Origin: an uncultured Saprospiraceae bacterium
GTDB lineage: Bacteria > Bacteroidota > Bacteroidia > Chitinophagales > Saprospiraceae
Direction of reading: 5' to 3'
Assembly (NCBI GenBank): GCA_937928045.1
Contig: CALFWO010000032.1
Location: 1 to 64,000, forward strand
DNA length: 64,000 nt
Position numbers and translations under genes: made by a program. The notes below the pieces were generated by a model that was not told the DNA's origin, ran no database searches, and saw nothing but the letters and a program-made list of their open reading frames with translations. Position 1 is the stretch's first letter; each line of letters opens with the position of its first letter. Positions 28,701 through 36,304 of this stretch are shown here, one piece after another.

Positions 28701-29533
28701 TTGGAGGTAACTTTACAGTCAGCCTGACTACTTACAATTATTGTGACAGTTCCACTATAGAACAATCAATCAACGTTGTTGGTTTCCCTATGGCCAATGC
28801 ATCTTTCGATCAGCCGGATCCATGTAAAACTGAATTAATATTTTCAAATGAATCCTCTGGTCAAGTTGATAGCATTTTATGGACCTTTGAAAGTGGAAAT
28901 CCTACGGCTACCAATGAAAATTCACCTACGATTTCTTTTCCAGCCGCAGGGAACTATTCCGGATCTTTAATTGCATACAATGAGCAAGGAGCCGATACGA
29001 GTATTATTAACTTCACAGTTGGGTTGACGGATTCCCCGACAGCTAATTTTTCCTCGACAGTATCAGATGACGTTTACTCTTTTGAAAATAATTCTATTGG
29101 AGCTACCGACTATTTTTGGGACTTCGGTGATGGCGAAACATCTGTAGAGTTGAATCCGCAACATACTTTTTCCGCTACCGGAAATTATACGGTTACATTA
29201 ATTAGTTCTAATGCATGTGGAGCAGACACATTGACTCAAGTGATCGACTTTGTCTCTGGTTCAAAAAATATTGCGCTAGATGTTCAATTAGCTATTTTCC
29301 CGAACCCAACTTCTGGTAATTTTGCAATTTTCGGAAAAGGATTTGGGGAAAAACATGTTTCACTAGAGTTGCATAATTCTCTGGGGCAATTGATTTACCA
29401 ACAAAATCTAAATACCTCGCAAGGAAATCTATCCCACAACATTTATCCCCCAACGATGACATCGGGATCTTACCTATTGACGATCAAAACCAATGATGGA
29501 AGTATTTCTAAAAAACTGATAATTCTCAATTAA
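25730..29533 (+). CDS. Secreted multi-PKD protein with glycosidase-like (clan GH-A) barrel and T9SS sorting domain
   Basis: 1267 residues. A signal peptide (to about residue 24) and two PKD domains (about 25-180) precede a 420-residue TIM-barrel-like domain. This carries the clan GH-A signatures YEIWNEPG (Glu342, candidate acid/base) and IITEINV (Glu507, candidate nucleophile), 165 residues apart. Six more PKD domains (about 699-1177) and a C-terminal T9SS sorting domain follow (AIFPNPTSGNF to SGSYLLTIKTND). The PKD domains alternate between a Cys-containing type with SWEWSFPGG or SILWEFQSG and a type with WDFGDG. The substrate is unknown; a polysaccharide is likely. No SusC/SusD pair or other CAZyme is nearby. 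Confidence 0.85.
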   Translation: MTTRPIRIIFSFLFICVSLMVHSQDVVAKITGSTTNGCIPFDIEFYNASSGPIDSILWEFQSGDSVSSTEENPVINYNEVGQFRVLLTVFGNGLVAKDSVFVKAFDPKPKPTFNFQTTGLTVSFENETPHSPEYQWDFGDGTFSSEKNPTHTYSDEGTYIVSLIAANSCTAVTKADVLVLANHNPPTYTANEVGMPYQGDFKPGVNLGYFPPWNDRTLSDIAAGRPDLGVKGVGVKAIRPGLFDSFIQQFGWDARIETYEHFKGNGLIDNTLIVGFPSEEHRDTTFYCDDHQSELFANLYAPIWDNGENGTPINDDNYFAQYLYKLVNLKKEYIQFYEIWNEPGFDFTNVTGYLPAGTEGNWFDNNPDPCDYKLRAPIFHYVRTLRIAWEVIKAVDPDAYVTLAAVGYPSFLDAVLRNSDNPNDGSTTTDYPLKGGAYFDAIGIHTYPHFDGTLRAWNQSIQDFDYFRHSDKAITSIPDTKLSFENILSNYGYDGQTYPDKEWIITEINVPRKAFFDFIGSEEAQINFLIKSYVECVRSDIRQMHVFDMAESHYIDEASTEFHMMGFYQRLYSLFPYDQIVNNGGMAFKTASDQLFRSTLDKDRTAALQLPEHLDGAAFLDIEGYYTYVLWAKTSEDMSEIASGTYNFPAALNINELEKREWDNGYSDEFSTSGSQNIQLTGTPIFLKDLNERVLVAPTPFFDFEVINTCSPAMVEFFDASTSNTTSWEWSFPGGTPSSSTEQNPMTVYSEPGEYDVTLTVSNSEGSKTLTQTRIVEVVNTIPEADFEVDIFGIQLSSHNYSSNATSYIWDMGDSNIYEENNPSHEFATPGYFTITLYAINGCDTATHSQDVIVLPDLITPRPNFFSVQPGGCVGDTIYMMDASTLNTETWYWVFEGGSPSISTERNPKIVYDQTGSYDVLLVVGNESGTDTRYRGNFIKINEAPTANFEISQNGSEIMLTNQSEEGLTYLWDFGDGAISDEINPTYDYSFGGNFTVSLTTYNYCDSSTIEQSINVVGFPMANASFDQPDPCKTELIFSNESSGQVDSILWTFESGNPTATNENSPTISFPAAGNYSGSLIAYNEQGADTSIINFTVGLTDSPTANFSSTVSDDVYSFENNSIGATDYFWDFGDGETSVELNPQHTFSATGNYTVTLISSNACGADTLTQVIDFVSGSKNIALDVQLAIFPNPTSGNFAIFGKGFGEKHVSLELHNSLGQLIYQQNLNTSQGNLSHNIYPPTMTSGSYLLTIKTNDGSISKKLIILN

Positions 29534-29640
29534 GACACTATGATTGATTGGTATCTATCAACTCAATTTTAGAAAAAGCTTTTTTCTCAACCGAACAAAT
29601 CATTATCAGATAACCGCGTATCTTCGCAGCTCATTCTTGA

Positions 29641-30537
29641 ATGGAATTGTGCATGCAGAAATCTTCGTCTTCTGATAGATTAATTAATTGGTCCATTTTA
29701 ATATTGCTAAGTCTCGTTTGGGGTAGCAGCTATATCTTAATCAAAAAAGGTCTTGTAGCATTTAACCCCGTTCAATTAGCTTGCCTTAGAGTGAGTCTTT
29801 CCGGATTGGCTTTTTTTCCAATATATTTCATGTATCAAAGTAAAGTAGATTGGAGGAACTGGAAGTTCTTTCTTGTCGTTGGACTGGGAGGTACTTTTAT
29901 TCCTGCGTTTCTATATGCATTAGCGCAGACTGAACTGAATAGCTCAATTACTGGAGTACTAGGCGCACTTACTCCTTTGAATACCATTCTCATTGCAGTA
30001 CTTTTTTTTAACGTAAATGCAAAAAGAAATGAATGGTTTGGAGTAATCTTGGGGCTCATTGGCGCGGTAGTTTTGATATTATTCGGCTCCAGCATTGAAT
30101 GGCAAAATTCCTTGTTCTATGGTGCTCTGGTATTCATTGCTACGGCATGTTATGGCTTAAGTAGCAATACCGTCAAAGCAAAACTTCAAGATGTTAATCC
30201 GCTTGCCTTGTCTTCGGCAGCTTTTGTAATGATTGTTCCACCGGCTATTGCATTATTACCAATTATTGGAGTTCAAGATGTATTGGTGAATGATCCTTTG
30301 GGTTGGTCCTCACTAGGTTATATTACTTTGCTTTCATTGCTTGGTACTGCCATGGCCAGCATCTTATTTTTCTATTTAGTACAAAGAACCAATCCAATCT
30401 TTGCATCAACCGTAAGTTATCTAATTCCAATGGTTGCATTAGCTTGGGGACATGTAGATCAAGAAGTCATTGGGTGGGGGCATCTAGTTGGAATGATCAT
30501 TATACTGTATGGAGTTTATCTAACCCGCCAAAAATAA
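29641..30537 (+). CDS. EamA (DMT superfamily) transporter
   Basis: 298 residues with ten hydrophobic segments arranged as two EamA repeats. The first starts ILILLSLVWGSSYILIKKGL with the family WG motif; the second starts LFYGALVFIATACYGLSSN. Members export amino acids, nucleosides or other metabolites across the inner membrane; the substrate is not visible. The stop is 6 bp before the start of the SET-domain gene, so the two are very likely one operon. Confidence 0.9.
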   Translation: MELCMQKSSSSDRLINWSILILLSLVWGSSYILIKKGLVAFNPVQLACLRVSLSGLAFFPIYFMYQSKVDWRNWKFFLVVGLGGTFIPAFLYALAQTELNSSITGVLGALTPLNTILIAVLFFNVNAKRNEWFGVILGLIGAVVLILFGSSIEWQNSLFYGALVFIATACYGLSSNTVKAKLQDVNPLALSSAAFVMIVPPAIALLPIIGVQDVLVNDPLGWSSLGYITLLSLLGTAMASILFFYLVQRTNPIFASTVSYLIPMVALAWGHVDQEVIGWGHLVGMIIILYGVYLTRQK

Positions 30538-30543
30538 ATAGCC

Positions 30544-30933
30544 ATGAGTCAACATATTCCAGATCTATACGTCGCACAAAGTGAAATTTCCGGTCGAGGT
30601 GTTTTTTGTGGTCGAGATATTCCTGAAGGGAGCTTGATTGAAATATGTCAAGTGATAAGAATACCAGCTAAAGACATGGCCAATCTAAAATCAACAGTCC
30701 TTTATGATTATTACTTTGAATGGGGAGAATCAGATCAGGAAGGAGCAATAGCTTTGGGTTCTGGATCCATTTACAATCACTCGACAAGTCCCAATGCCAA
30801 GTACTTAGCAGATTACGAAAACGATGAGCTACAAGTTATTTCAATCAAAGCGATTGAAGCTGGAACAGAAATTACTTTTAATTATCATGGCACGCCCGAT
30901 CAAAAAGGAAAAGTTTGGTTTGAGTTAGGATAA
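30544..30933 (+). CDS. Stand-alone SET-domain protein
   Basis: 129 residues, nearly all SET domain. The N-terminal strand motif is SGRGVFCGRDIPEGSLIE. The pseudoknot motifs are IYNHSTSPNAKY (residues 77-87, matching NHxxxPN) and GTEITFNYHG (107-116, matching the conserved ELxxDY-type motif with Phe-Asn-Tyr). SET domains transfer methyl groups from SAM to protein lysines. Pre-SET and post-SET cysteines are absent, as in other small bacterial SET proteins. The target is unknown. Translationally close (6 bp) to the upstream EamA gene. Confidence 0.85.
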   Translation: MSQHIPDLYVAQSEISGRGVFCGRDIPEGSLIEICQVIRIPAKDMANLKSTVLYDYYFEWGESDQEGAIALGSGSIYNHSTSPNAKYLADYENDELQVISIKAIEAGTEITFNYHGTPDQKGKVWFELG

Positions 30934-31032
30934 CTTTATGATCAGCTCTGCTGTGTGGCCTATTAAACCAAAACTTACAGCTTGACTCCTTGGTATAATT
31001 ATTGGTCTTTTACTTAGCTATAATCGCTACTA

Positions 31033-32391
31033 ATGATCATTGACAAAATTGTTCCTGCTTCTTTTAATTCTTCATATGAAGTAACGAAAGCAAGAATATT
31101 TGTATCAATACTGTTGACTTGTATTTTCGCCCAAAGTGCAATCTGGGCATATATTAGCATTAGCCCAGAACTTACGGCATATTTTCCCTTTGGTACGGCC
31201 ATCATGTTCTATTTTGCAGTGTTAGGCATATTCTACTTGTCGAAATCTCTTTTTTTAGCCGTTAATGTTTCCTTGGCATTTCTATTTTATCAATATGCTT
31301 CACTTAGTTTAACGACAGGAGGAATCTACTCTACAGAGACTTTTTTCCTTTGCTTAATTCCAATAGCTGCATTGATTCTGCTTCGAGCGGGATCAGCGTT
31401 TTTCTGGTTTGTAGCATTAATACTTTGGTCATTCTATTTATTTACGCAAAGTAATACCCTAGAACAAGTTCAATTCTTTAAAGATCAAATTTCAGGATAT
31501 GAACCAAAGTATTACTTAGTTTATCATATCAGTCGAGCAATCGGCCTTTTTATAATTGTCTATATTTTTTATTATCAGAATCAGAAGTTACTTAAAAGAT
31601 TAGAAGACAATCAAACTGCATTACAACTGAAAAATGTAGAACATGAACGACTGAATGATGAGTTGAGATTAACACAAGAACGATTGGAATATAGCAACAA
31701 GGAATTAGAGCAATATGCTTACACCACTTCTCATGATTTGAAACAACCCATTCGAACGATCAATAGCTTTTCTCGTTTACTGAAAAAGAATCTAGAAAAA
31801 CGGGAGGTTTTGGATACGCAAAGCAATGAGTTCTTAAACTTCATTTCAACTGGAACCAAAAATATGCAAGACCTCGTAACCGATCTTTTGGACTATGCTA
31901 AGTTATCCGCGAGTAAGGACATTCCAATGAAAACACTTAAACTCAATGATGTCTTAGACAAAGTACTAGGAGGACTAAAAAATCAAATTGATACCAATCA
32001 AGTTTCAATAATTAGAAATGATCTACCAACGGTAGATGCAGTCCCAACAAAAATTGATCAGGTCTTTCAAAACATCATTTCTAACGCAATCAAATTCAAG
32101 AAAAAGGACCAACCATTAACGATAAAAATCTCAAGTGAAAAAAAAGAGAATACCTGGGAATTAAGTATTGAAGATAATGGTATTGGTATCGATGAAGAAA
32201 ACCAGAATAGAATTTTTTCTCCGTTTGAAAAATTGCATAGCAAATATGAGTACGAAGGTTCAGGTATTGGATTAGCAACTTGCAAGAAGATCATAGAAAT
32301 ACATAACGGAAAAATTTGGGTAGAATCCGAATTGAATAAGGGTACCACATTTGTATTCACTCTTCCTGATGGTCAATCTTATCAACGATAG
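31033..32391 (+). CDS. Membrane-bound sensor histidine kinase
   Basis: 452 residues. About six hydrophobic segments fill residues 18-195 (FVSILLTCIFAQSAIWAYIS to AIGLFIIVYIFYY), with little periplasmic loop. A coiled coil (about 200-230) precedes the HisKA domain with phosphoacceptor His234 in SHDLKQPIRTINSF. The HATPase_c domain shows the N-box FQNIISNAIKF, G1 IEDNGIGID and G2 GSGIGLATCKKI. No response regulator gene is adjacent, so this is an orphan kinase. The lack of a periplasmic domain suggests sensing in or at the membrane (inference). Confidence 0.92.
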   Translation: MIIDKIVPASFNSSYEVTKARIFVSILLTCIFAQSAIWAYISISPELTAYFPFGTAIMFYFAVLGIFYLSKSLFLAVNVSLAFLFYQYASLSLTTGGIYSTETFFLCLIPIAALILLRAGSAFFWFVALILWSFYLFTQSNTLEQVQFFKDQISGYEPKYYLVYHISRAIGLFIIVYIFYYQNQKLLKRLEDNQTALQLKNVEHERLNDELRLTQERLEYSNKELEQYAYTTSHDLKQPIRTINSFSRLLKKNLEKREVLDTQSNEFLNFISTGTKNMQDLVTDLLDYAKLSASKDIPMKTLKLNDVLDKVLGGLKNQIDTNQVSIIRNDLPTVDAVPTKIDQVFQNIISNAIKFKKKDQPLTIKISSEKKENTWELSIEDNGIGIDEENQNRIFSPFEKLHSKYEYEGSGIGLATCKKIIEIHNGKIWVESELNKGTTFVFTLPDGQSYQR

Positions 32392-32430
32392 TATAATACT
32401 ATATTTCCATAATTCCTTCCGAGCAAATTT

Positions 32431-32462
32431 AACCAAGAAATGAGGGAGCTATCTTGGTTTTA
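32431..32462 (+). terminator. Weak terminator-like hairpin after histidine kinase gene
   Basis: AACCAAGA and TCTTGGTT form an 8-bp stem with a 13-base loop, followed by TTTAAAT. It starts 40 bp after the kinase stop. Confidence 0.5.
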
Positions 32463-32636
32463 AATATTTCAATAGACTATAGCTTTATACTCACAGACAT
32501 CATTTTTTCTAACTACAGCGTATCATTCGTGGCAAGAAAAAAAATCCGACTCTTGTCGAAAGTTATTAAAAATAATATTTCATAAAAAATTGCTGTATGA
32601 GGACCAGACTTAAAATTGAAAATTGGTTTGATGGAG

Positions 32637-33023
32637 TTATACTTTTATAATTCTTTGTTCGAAATGCTTACCATCTTCTGTTTCAATATCTAAATACTAA
32701 ATTCCACTTGGGATTCCTTTCAAATACATTTTCTTACCAAAGAATAGATTAATTAAGTTACCATTCAGGTCAAATAGTCTTACCGCTTTAATCAATATTT
32801 CGAATTCAAAACCTATTTCAGGTGTAGCCGTCAAAGTTACCACTGGACCATCAACATGGGTTCCGTTTGTTGGATTCGGATTCGCTGCAATCGTCCCATT
32901 CGCGGCACTCGTATTCAATGTCCATTGATTCGGGGGAATTATAGAAAAATTAGCAATAACAGATTTATTCCCATTTATCATTAGACTAGATGTTGGGTCA
33001 TTGCCACTGAGACTTTTGGGCTT
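32637..33023 (-). pseudogene. Remnant of a T9SS-secreted repeat protein
   Basis: The only recognisable content of the 698-bp stretch 32392-33089, apart from the kinase terminator. Reading in reverse, KSLSGNDPTSSL joins MINGNKSVIANFS, the end of an InlB-type repeat. Then comes TLNTSAANGTIAANPNPTNG with VVTLTATPEIGFEFE, the start of the next repeat. It then jumps directly to AVRLFDLNGNLINLF and LKGIPSGI, a T9SS sorting domain. A TAG at 32697-32699 interrupts it, after which the same frame continues YLDIETEDGKHFEQRIIKV to a TAA at 32637-32639. A TAG at 33024-33026 closes the 5' side and no start or signal peptide is present. It therefore shows an internal deletion, a nonsense codon and loss of the 5' part. 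I see nothing in 32463-32636 or 33027-33089. Confidence 0.75.
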
Positions 33024-33089
33024 CTAAGTTAAATTCTAATTTGATTGAGAAAATAATTCTGGCTGAAGGTATGAGCAATTGGTGTTAAT

Positions 33090-33605
33090 TTAATTTTTAA
33101 ACCAACCGGCATACTTGATATAATTTCCAGCAATTCTTTCAATTTCGCCTTTGATCAAATTTTCTCCAAGAGGTTTAATTTTTCGAGCAGGAATTCCAGC
33201 ATAAAGAAAGCCGGATTCTAATCGCGTTTTTTCTAACACGACAGCACCCGCTGCAATCAAAACATTTGATTCTACATAGACATGATCCATCAAAATGGCG
33301 CCCATTCCTACTAGGACATTGCTTTCAATAGTACTGCCATGAATAATGGCACGATGTCCGATGGATACATTATTTCCAATTTGAGTCGAAGATTTTTCAA
33401 AAGTTCCATGAATAATTGCGCCATCTTGAATATTCACCCGGTCACCCATCCGGATAGGGCTGACGTCTCCTCGTACCACCGACTGGAACCAAAAACTACA
33501 CTGTTTTCCACATTGGACATCACCAATAAGCGTGGCGTTTTCTGCTAAATAACAATCTTCGCCATAAACAGGTGTAAACCCCCTAACTGATTTGATAAGT
33601 GCCAA
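33090..33605 (-). CDS. Gamma-carbonic-anhydrase-like left-handed beta-helix protein
   Basis: 171 residues of hexapeptide repeats (NATLIGDV, VVRGDVSPIRMGDRVNIQDG, NVLVGMGAILMDHV) of the gamma-CA/YrdA family. Three histidines suit the trimer-interface metal site: His66 (IIHGT), His84 and His89 (GHRAIIHG). Bacterial members may hydrate CO2 or be inactive; activity cannot be judged here. The start is a TTG at 33603-33605: family members begin MALIK-VRGFTP and no ATG lies in frame between the upstream stop and this point. The upstream TraB-like stop is only 4 bp away, so translation is probably coupled. Confidence 0.92.
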   Translation of the reverse strand: MALIKSVRGFTPVYGEDCYLAENATLIGDVQCGKQCSFWFQSVVRGDVSPIRMGDRVNIQDGAIIHGTFEKSSTQIGNNVSIGHRAIIHGSTIESNVLVGMGAILMDHVYVESNVLIAAGAVVLEKTRLESGFLYAGIPARKIKPLGENLIKGEIERIAGNYIKYAGWFKN

Positions 33606-33609
33606 AAAA

Positions 33610-34575
33610 TTATGGTTTTGGAGTGAGCGTATAACCCCGGCTTTCTAATAGTTTAATAACTCCATTTTCTCCGGCCAAGTGACCTGCGCCAACTGCGAAA
33701 AAAGTTCGTTTTTTTTGCATCATACCCTCCATGATAGGAATCCAATTTTTATTTCTTAAGGTCAACAAAAAGTCTTCATAACTTTCAAATCCTTCTTCTC
33801 CTGACATGTAGCTGATCATTCCCTGAATATCTTGCGCTTTGTACAGTTCGACCATTTCATCAAACTGGCTTGAAGTCGTGTCCACTTGCGATTCTGACTT
33901 TACTGTTTCGACCAACATATCGGCTTGCGCTTGATAAGGAATACTATCGAACATACTCATTTGAAAAGCCATGGTTTCTAGACCTAAGGTTTCAAATTCC
34001 TTATTCTTGGCCATTTCATTGAATTCCATTTCATAAGAAACAATTTTGCCAGTACTCATATCTGAGCCCATATCACCAGAGGCAAAAGTTGTAAGAATCA
34101 TTGGTTTAACTTTATCGAATAAAAAAAATGGAAGACCTAATGCTTCAAAATGTTCTTTGATCAAAGTATAATCTTCTGCACTGACTAAATCTTTAATTGA
34201 TTTTCCGTCTTTCATCATCAATTGACCAAGCAAAGAAAAAAGCGCGCTAAAGTCTGTCATTTCATCCATATCTATTTCGAAGGTCACTTGCTCAACTTGA
34301 TCAAAAGCCAATTGGGTCGCAGGAGTTATGAAGAAGTCATCTTTAGGAATCATGTGAATGGTTCCATATAAGAATGAAGGACTTTCTAGATCTTTTCCGG
34401 AGATTTCCCAAAGCAAAGATTTAGCTAAATCAGAAGATACGCTTATAGTTTCTTCCGTGATTTCTGGCGCATTACTTATATCGGGGGCACTTTCTACTTG
34501 TGCATTGGACTTGACTGCAAACAGCAAAATCAAGCATTGTAAAACAAGTGCGATTATATTTTTTTTCATATCCAT
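33610..34575 (-). CDS. TraB/GumN family protein
   Basis: 321 residues with a signal peptide (IIALVLQCLILLFAVKSNAQ). The family shows a GTIHMIPKDD motif near the N-terminus (SFLYGTIHMIPKD; the histidine is a proposed metal ligand) and a conserved C-terminal FFAVGAGHLAGENGVIKLLE. In Tiki-related proteins this fold is a metalloprotease; bacterial TraB/GumN functions are mostly unknown. Likely periplasmic or surface-exposed. Either ATG at 34575 or 34569 can serve as start. First gene of a pair with the gamma-CA-like gene. Confidence 0.88.
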   Translation of the reverse strand: MDMKKNIIALVLQCLILLFAVKSNAQVESAPDISNAPEITEETISVSSDLAKSLLWEISGKDLESPSFLYGTIHMIPKDDFFITPATQLAFDQVEQVTFEIDMDEMTDFSALFSLLGQLMMKDGKSIKDLVSAEDYTLIKEHFEALGLPFFLFDKVKPMILTTFASGDMGSDMSTGKIVSYEMEFNEMAKNKEFETLGLETMAFQMSMFDSIPYQAQADMLVETVKSESQVDTTSSQFDEMVELYKAQDIQGMISYMSGEEGFESYEDFLLTLRNKNWIPIMEGMMQKKRTFFAVGAGHLAGENGVIKLLESRGYTLTPKP

Positions 34576-34640
34576 ATCTATATGACGTCATTTGGAGCTA
34601 AAGCCACGTGTCAAAACTCCTAAATAAATCTTAAAAAGCA

Positions 34641-34675
34641 AAAAAAAGCCGGAAGCCGTTTAATACAACTTCCGG
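34641..34675 (-). terminator. Rho-independent terminator after the RHH-like/ParA operon
   Basis: CCGGAAG (34649-34655) and CTTCCGG (34669-34675) form a 7-bp GC-rich stem; on the reverse strand it is followed by a run of eight Ts. Confidence 0.85.
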
Positions 34676-34703
34676 ATTGGGGAATTTTTTACTTCAAAAT
34701 TGG

Positions 34704-35264
34704 TTATGCTATTCCTTTTTTGTAATCCTCGATCCATTGGGTAACAGCTTCTCCAATGATATCCTTCATAAAACGAGAATCCTTTTTAGAGATTTCTCTT
34801 AATTTTTCTAATTGTTCTTTAGAATATAAAAAGGTAACTCGTTTTTGATCTTTTTTGACTTGTATTTCCTCAGGTGAAAGATTTTGTGTGTTTCTAATTA
34901 AAGAATCCAATCCCATTCTTGGGCGGATTTTTCTTACACGAGCTGGAGCCGGCACTTTCTTTTCAGGTGCACTAGTTGCTTCAACCGTTTCTTTTTCCTC
35001 CTCTTGGAGTTGTTCCATTTTTTCTTGGAAAGCCTCCTGAAAAAGTTCTTCTAAATCTGAGTGAAAGTTCTTAGTATTCCGCTTGATTGATTTCTTTGAC
35101 TTTGTAGGCACTGTTTTTTTAGCCACCGTTTTTTTAGGAGCGACCAATGTAGCAGTATCCGTTTCGTCATTATTCAATAGCGGGTTTTCTTCCTGGAAAG
35201 ATTCTACTTCCGGGGTAAAACCAAACAGGCTATTTAAATCATTTGAAAATTTCTTTCTAGACAC
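34704..35264 (-). CDS. Putative ribbon-helix-helix DNA-binding partner of ParA
   Basis: 186 residues. The first 125 residues are low-complexity and charged (KKTVAKKTVPTKSKKSIKRN, then Glu-rich). The last 50 read KRVTFLYSKEQLEKLREIS and DSRFMKDIIGEAVTQWIEDY. A short strand followed by two helices fits the ribbon-helix-helix pattern seen in ParG/Omega/CopG-type proteins. It lies 27 bp downstream of the ParA gene, where a centromere- or cargo-binding partner would be expected. No ParB domain is present. It could bind the parA promoter or a parS-like site; the binding site is unknown. Confidence 0.65.
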   Translation of the reverse strand: MSRKKFSNDLNSLFGFTPEVESFQEENPLLNNDETDTATLVAPKKTVAKKTVPTKSKKSIKRNTKNFHSDLEELFQEAFQEKMEQLQEEEKETVEATSAPEKKVPAPARVRKIRPRMGLDSLIRNTQNLSPEEIQVKKDQKRVTFLYSKEQLEKLREISKKDSRFMKDIIGEAVTQWIEDYKKGIA

Positions 35265-35291
35265 AATCGCTAAATTTTTAAGGTGAGAAAA

Positions 35292-36077
35292 TTATTGAGC
35301 GATCGCCATTTTGACTGTATTGCCAGTCTTCTGGGTTCTTTCAATGATTTCTTTACTCAAACTCAAATAATCTTGAGCTCCTTTACTTCTTCTACTGTAA
35401 GCGAAAATGTCTTTACGCTGAGCAGGAGCTTCAGCTAAAGCAACGTTATCTCGAATTAATGTTCGGAAAACCTTGTCTCCAAAATACTTGTGAATAGTTT
35501 CTACAACGTCTCTGTTCAGAACTTTTCTGTGATCGTACATCGTTGCGATTACACCCCCCAGTTGTAATTGCTTGTTAAGACGGAAACGAACTTTGTCGAT
35601 AACTTGTTTGATCTTTGCCAATCCCTGTAATGCAAGAAATTCCGTTTGAAGCGGAATGTAAACTGCATCAGATGAAGTCAAAGCATTCAAAGTAAGCAAG
35701 CCTAATGAAGGCGGGCAATCAATGATGATGTAATCATAGATTTCTTTGATTGGATCAAAAAGTTCCTGAAGAATGTATTCTCTTCCAGCTTCATTGATTA
35801 GTTCCATTTCAGCTCCTGAAAGATCCAGGCTGGAAGTTACAACATCAAGACCCGGTTTAACATTGTAAGGAACCAGCTGTGATTCGCCACGAATGGCTTC
35901 ATAGATGGAAACTTTTTGTCTAGGAATACCGAGAGAAAGTGTAAGATTTGCCTGAGGATCCAGGTCGATTAAAATTACTTTTTTGCCCATTTCGACTAGG
36001 CCAGCGCCAATGTTAATAGCACTTGTCGTTTTACCCACACCACCCTTGTGGTTGAGTAACGAGATTACGTGTCCCAT
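35292..36077 (-). CDS. parA: ParA/Soj family ATPase
   Basis: 261 residues from the ATG at 36077 (MGHVISLLNHKGG). A longer frame to 36140 would add 21 unrelated residues. Deviant Walker A is NHKGGVGKTT (signature Lys11, Lys16). LIDLDPQANLT and IIDCPPSLGLLTLNA are the other nucleotide and switch motifs. ParA ATPases bind nonspecific DNA as ATP dimers and move chromosomes, plasmids or protein cargos. The downstream partner is RHH-like rather than ParB, which sets this locus apart from standard parABS. The S24 repressor gene is divergent upstream. Confidence 0.93.
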   Translation of the reverse strand: MGHVISLLNHKGGVGKTTSAINIGAGLVEMGKKVILIDLDPQANLTLSLGIPRQKVSIYEAIRGESQLVPYNVKPGLDVVTSSLDLSGAEMELINEAGREYILQELFDPIKEIYDYIIIDCPPSLGLLTLNALTSSDAVYIPLQTEFLALQGLAKIKQVIDKVRFRLNKQLQLGGVIATMYDHRKVLNRDVVETIHKYFGDKVFRTLIRDNVALAEAPAQRKDIFAYSRRSKGAQDYLSLSKEIIERTQKTGNTVKMAIAQ

Positions 36078-36234
36078 AGTGTTTGTTTTTCTGTTGGTGA
36101 TTATAAATGCATAGTGAAAATCTACATTCACCCAATTCAAATGCTAATATAACTAAATATATTCTGTCCAGAGAGCCAAACGCTTAGTAAATAAAGAAAA
36201 ATCTACCCTACTTTTTGTAAAAAGGATAAAATAC

Positions 36235-36290
36235 AATTTGTTTAAACAAATTATTTGTTTTAAATTGCGCTCAAGAAGTATTATTTGTTT
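36235..36290. promoter_or_regulatory. Palindrome and direct repeats upstream of S24 repressor gene (putative operator)
   Basis: AATTTGTTTAAACAAATT (36235-36252) is a perfect 18-bp palindrome. ATTATTTGTTT occurs exactly at 36250-36260 and again at 36280-36290, 30 bp apart or about three helical turns. All three share the TTTGTTT core. They lie 15-70 bp before the repressor ATG at 36305 and could also affect the divergent parA gene. Confidence 0.55.
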
Positions 36291-36304
36291 ATAAAAATCA
36301 TCCT

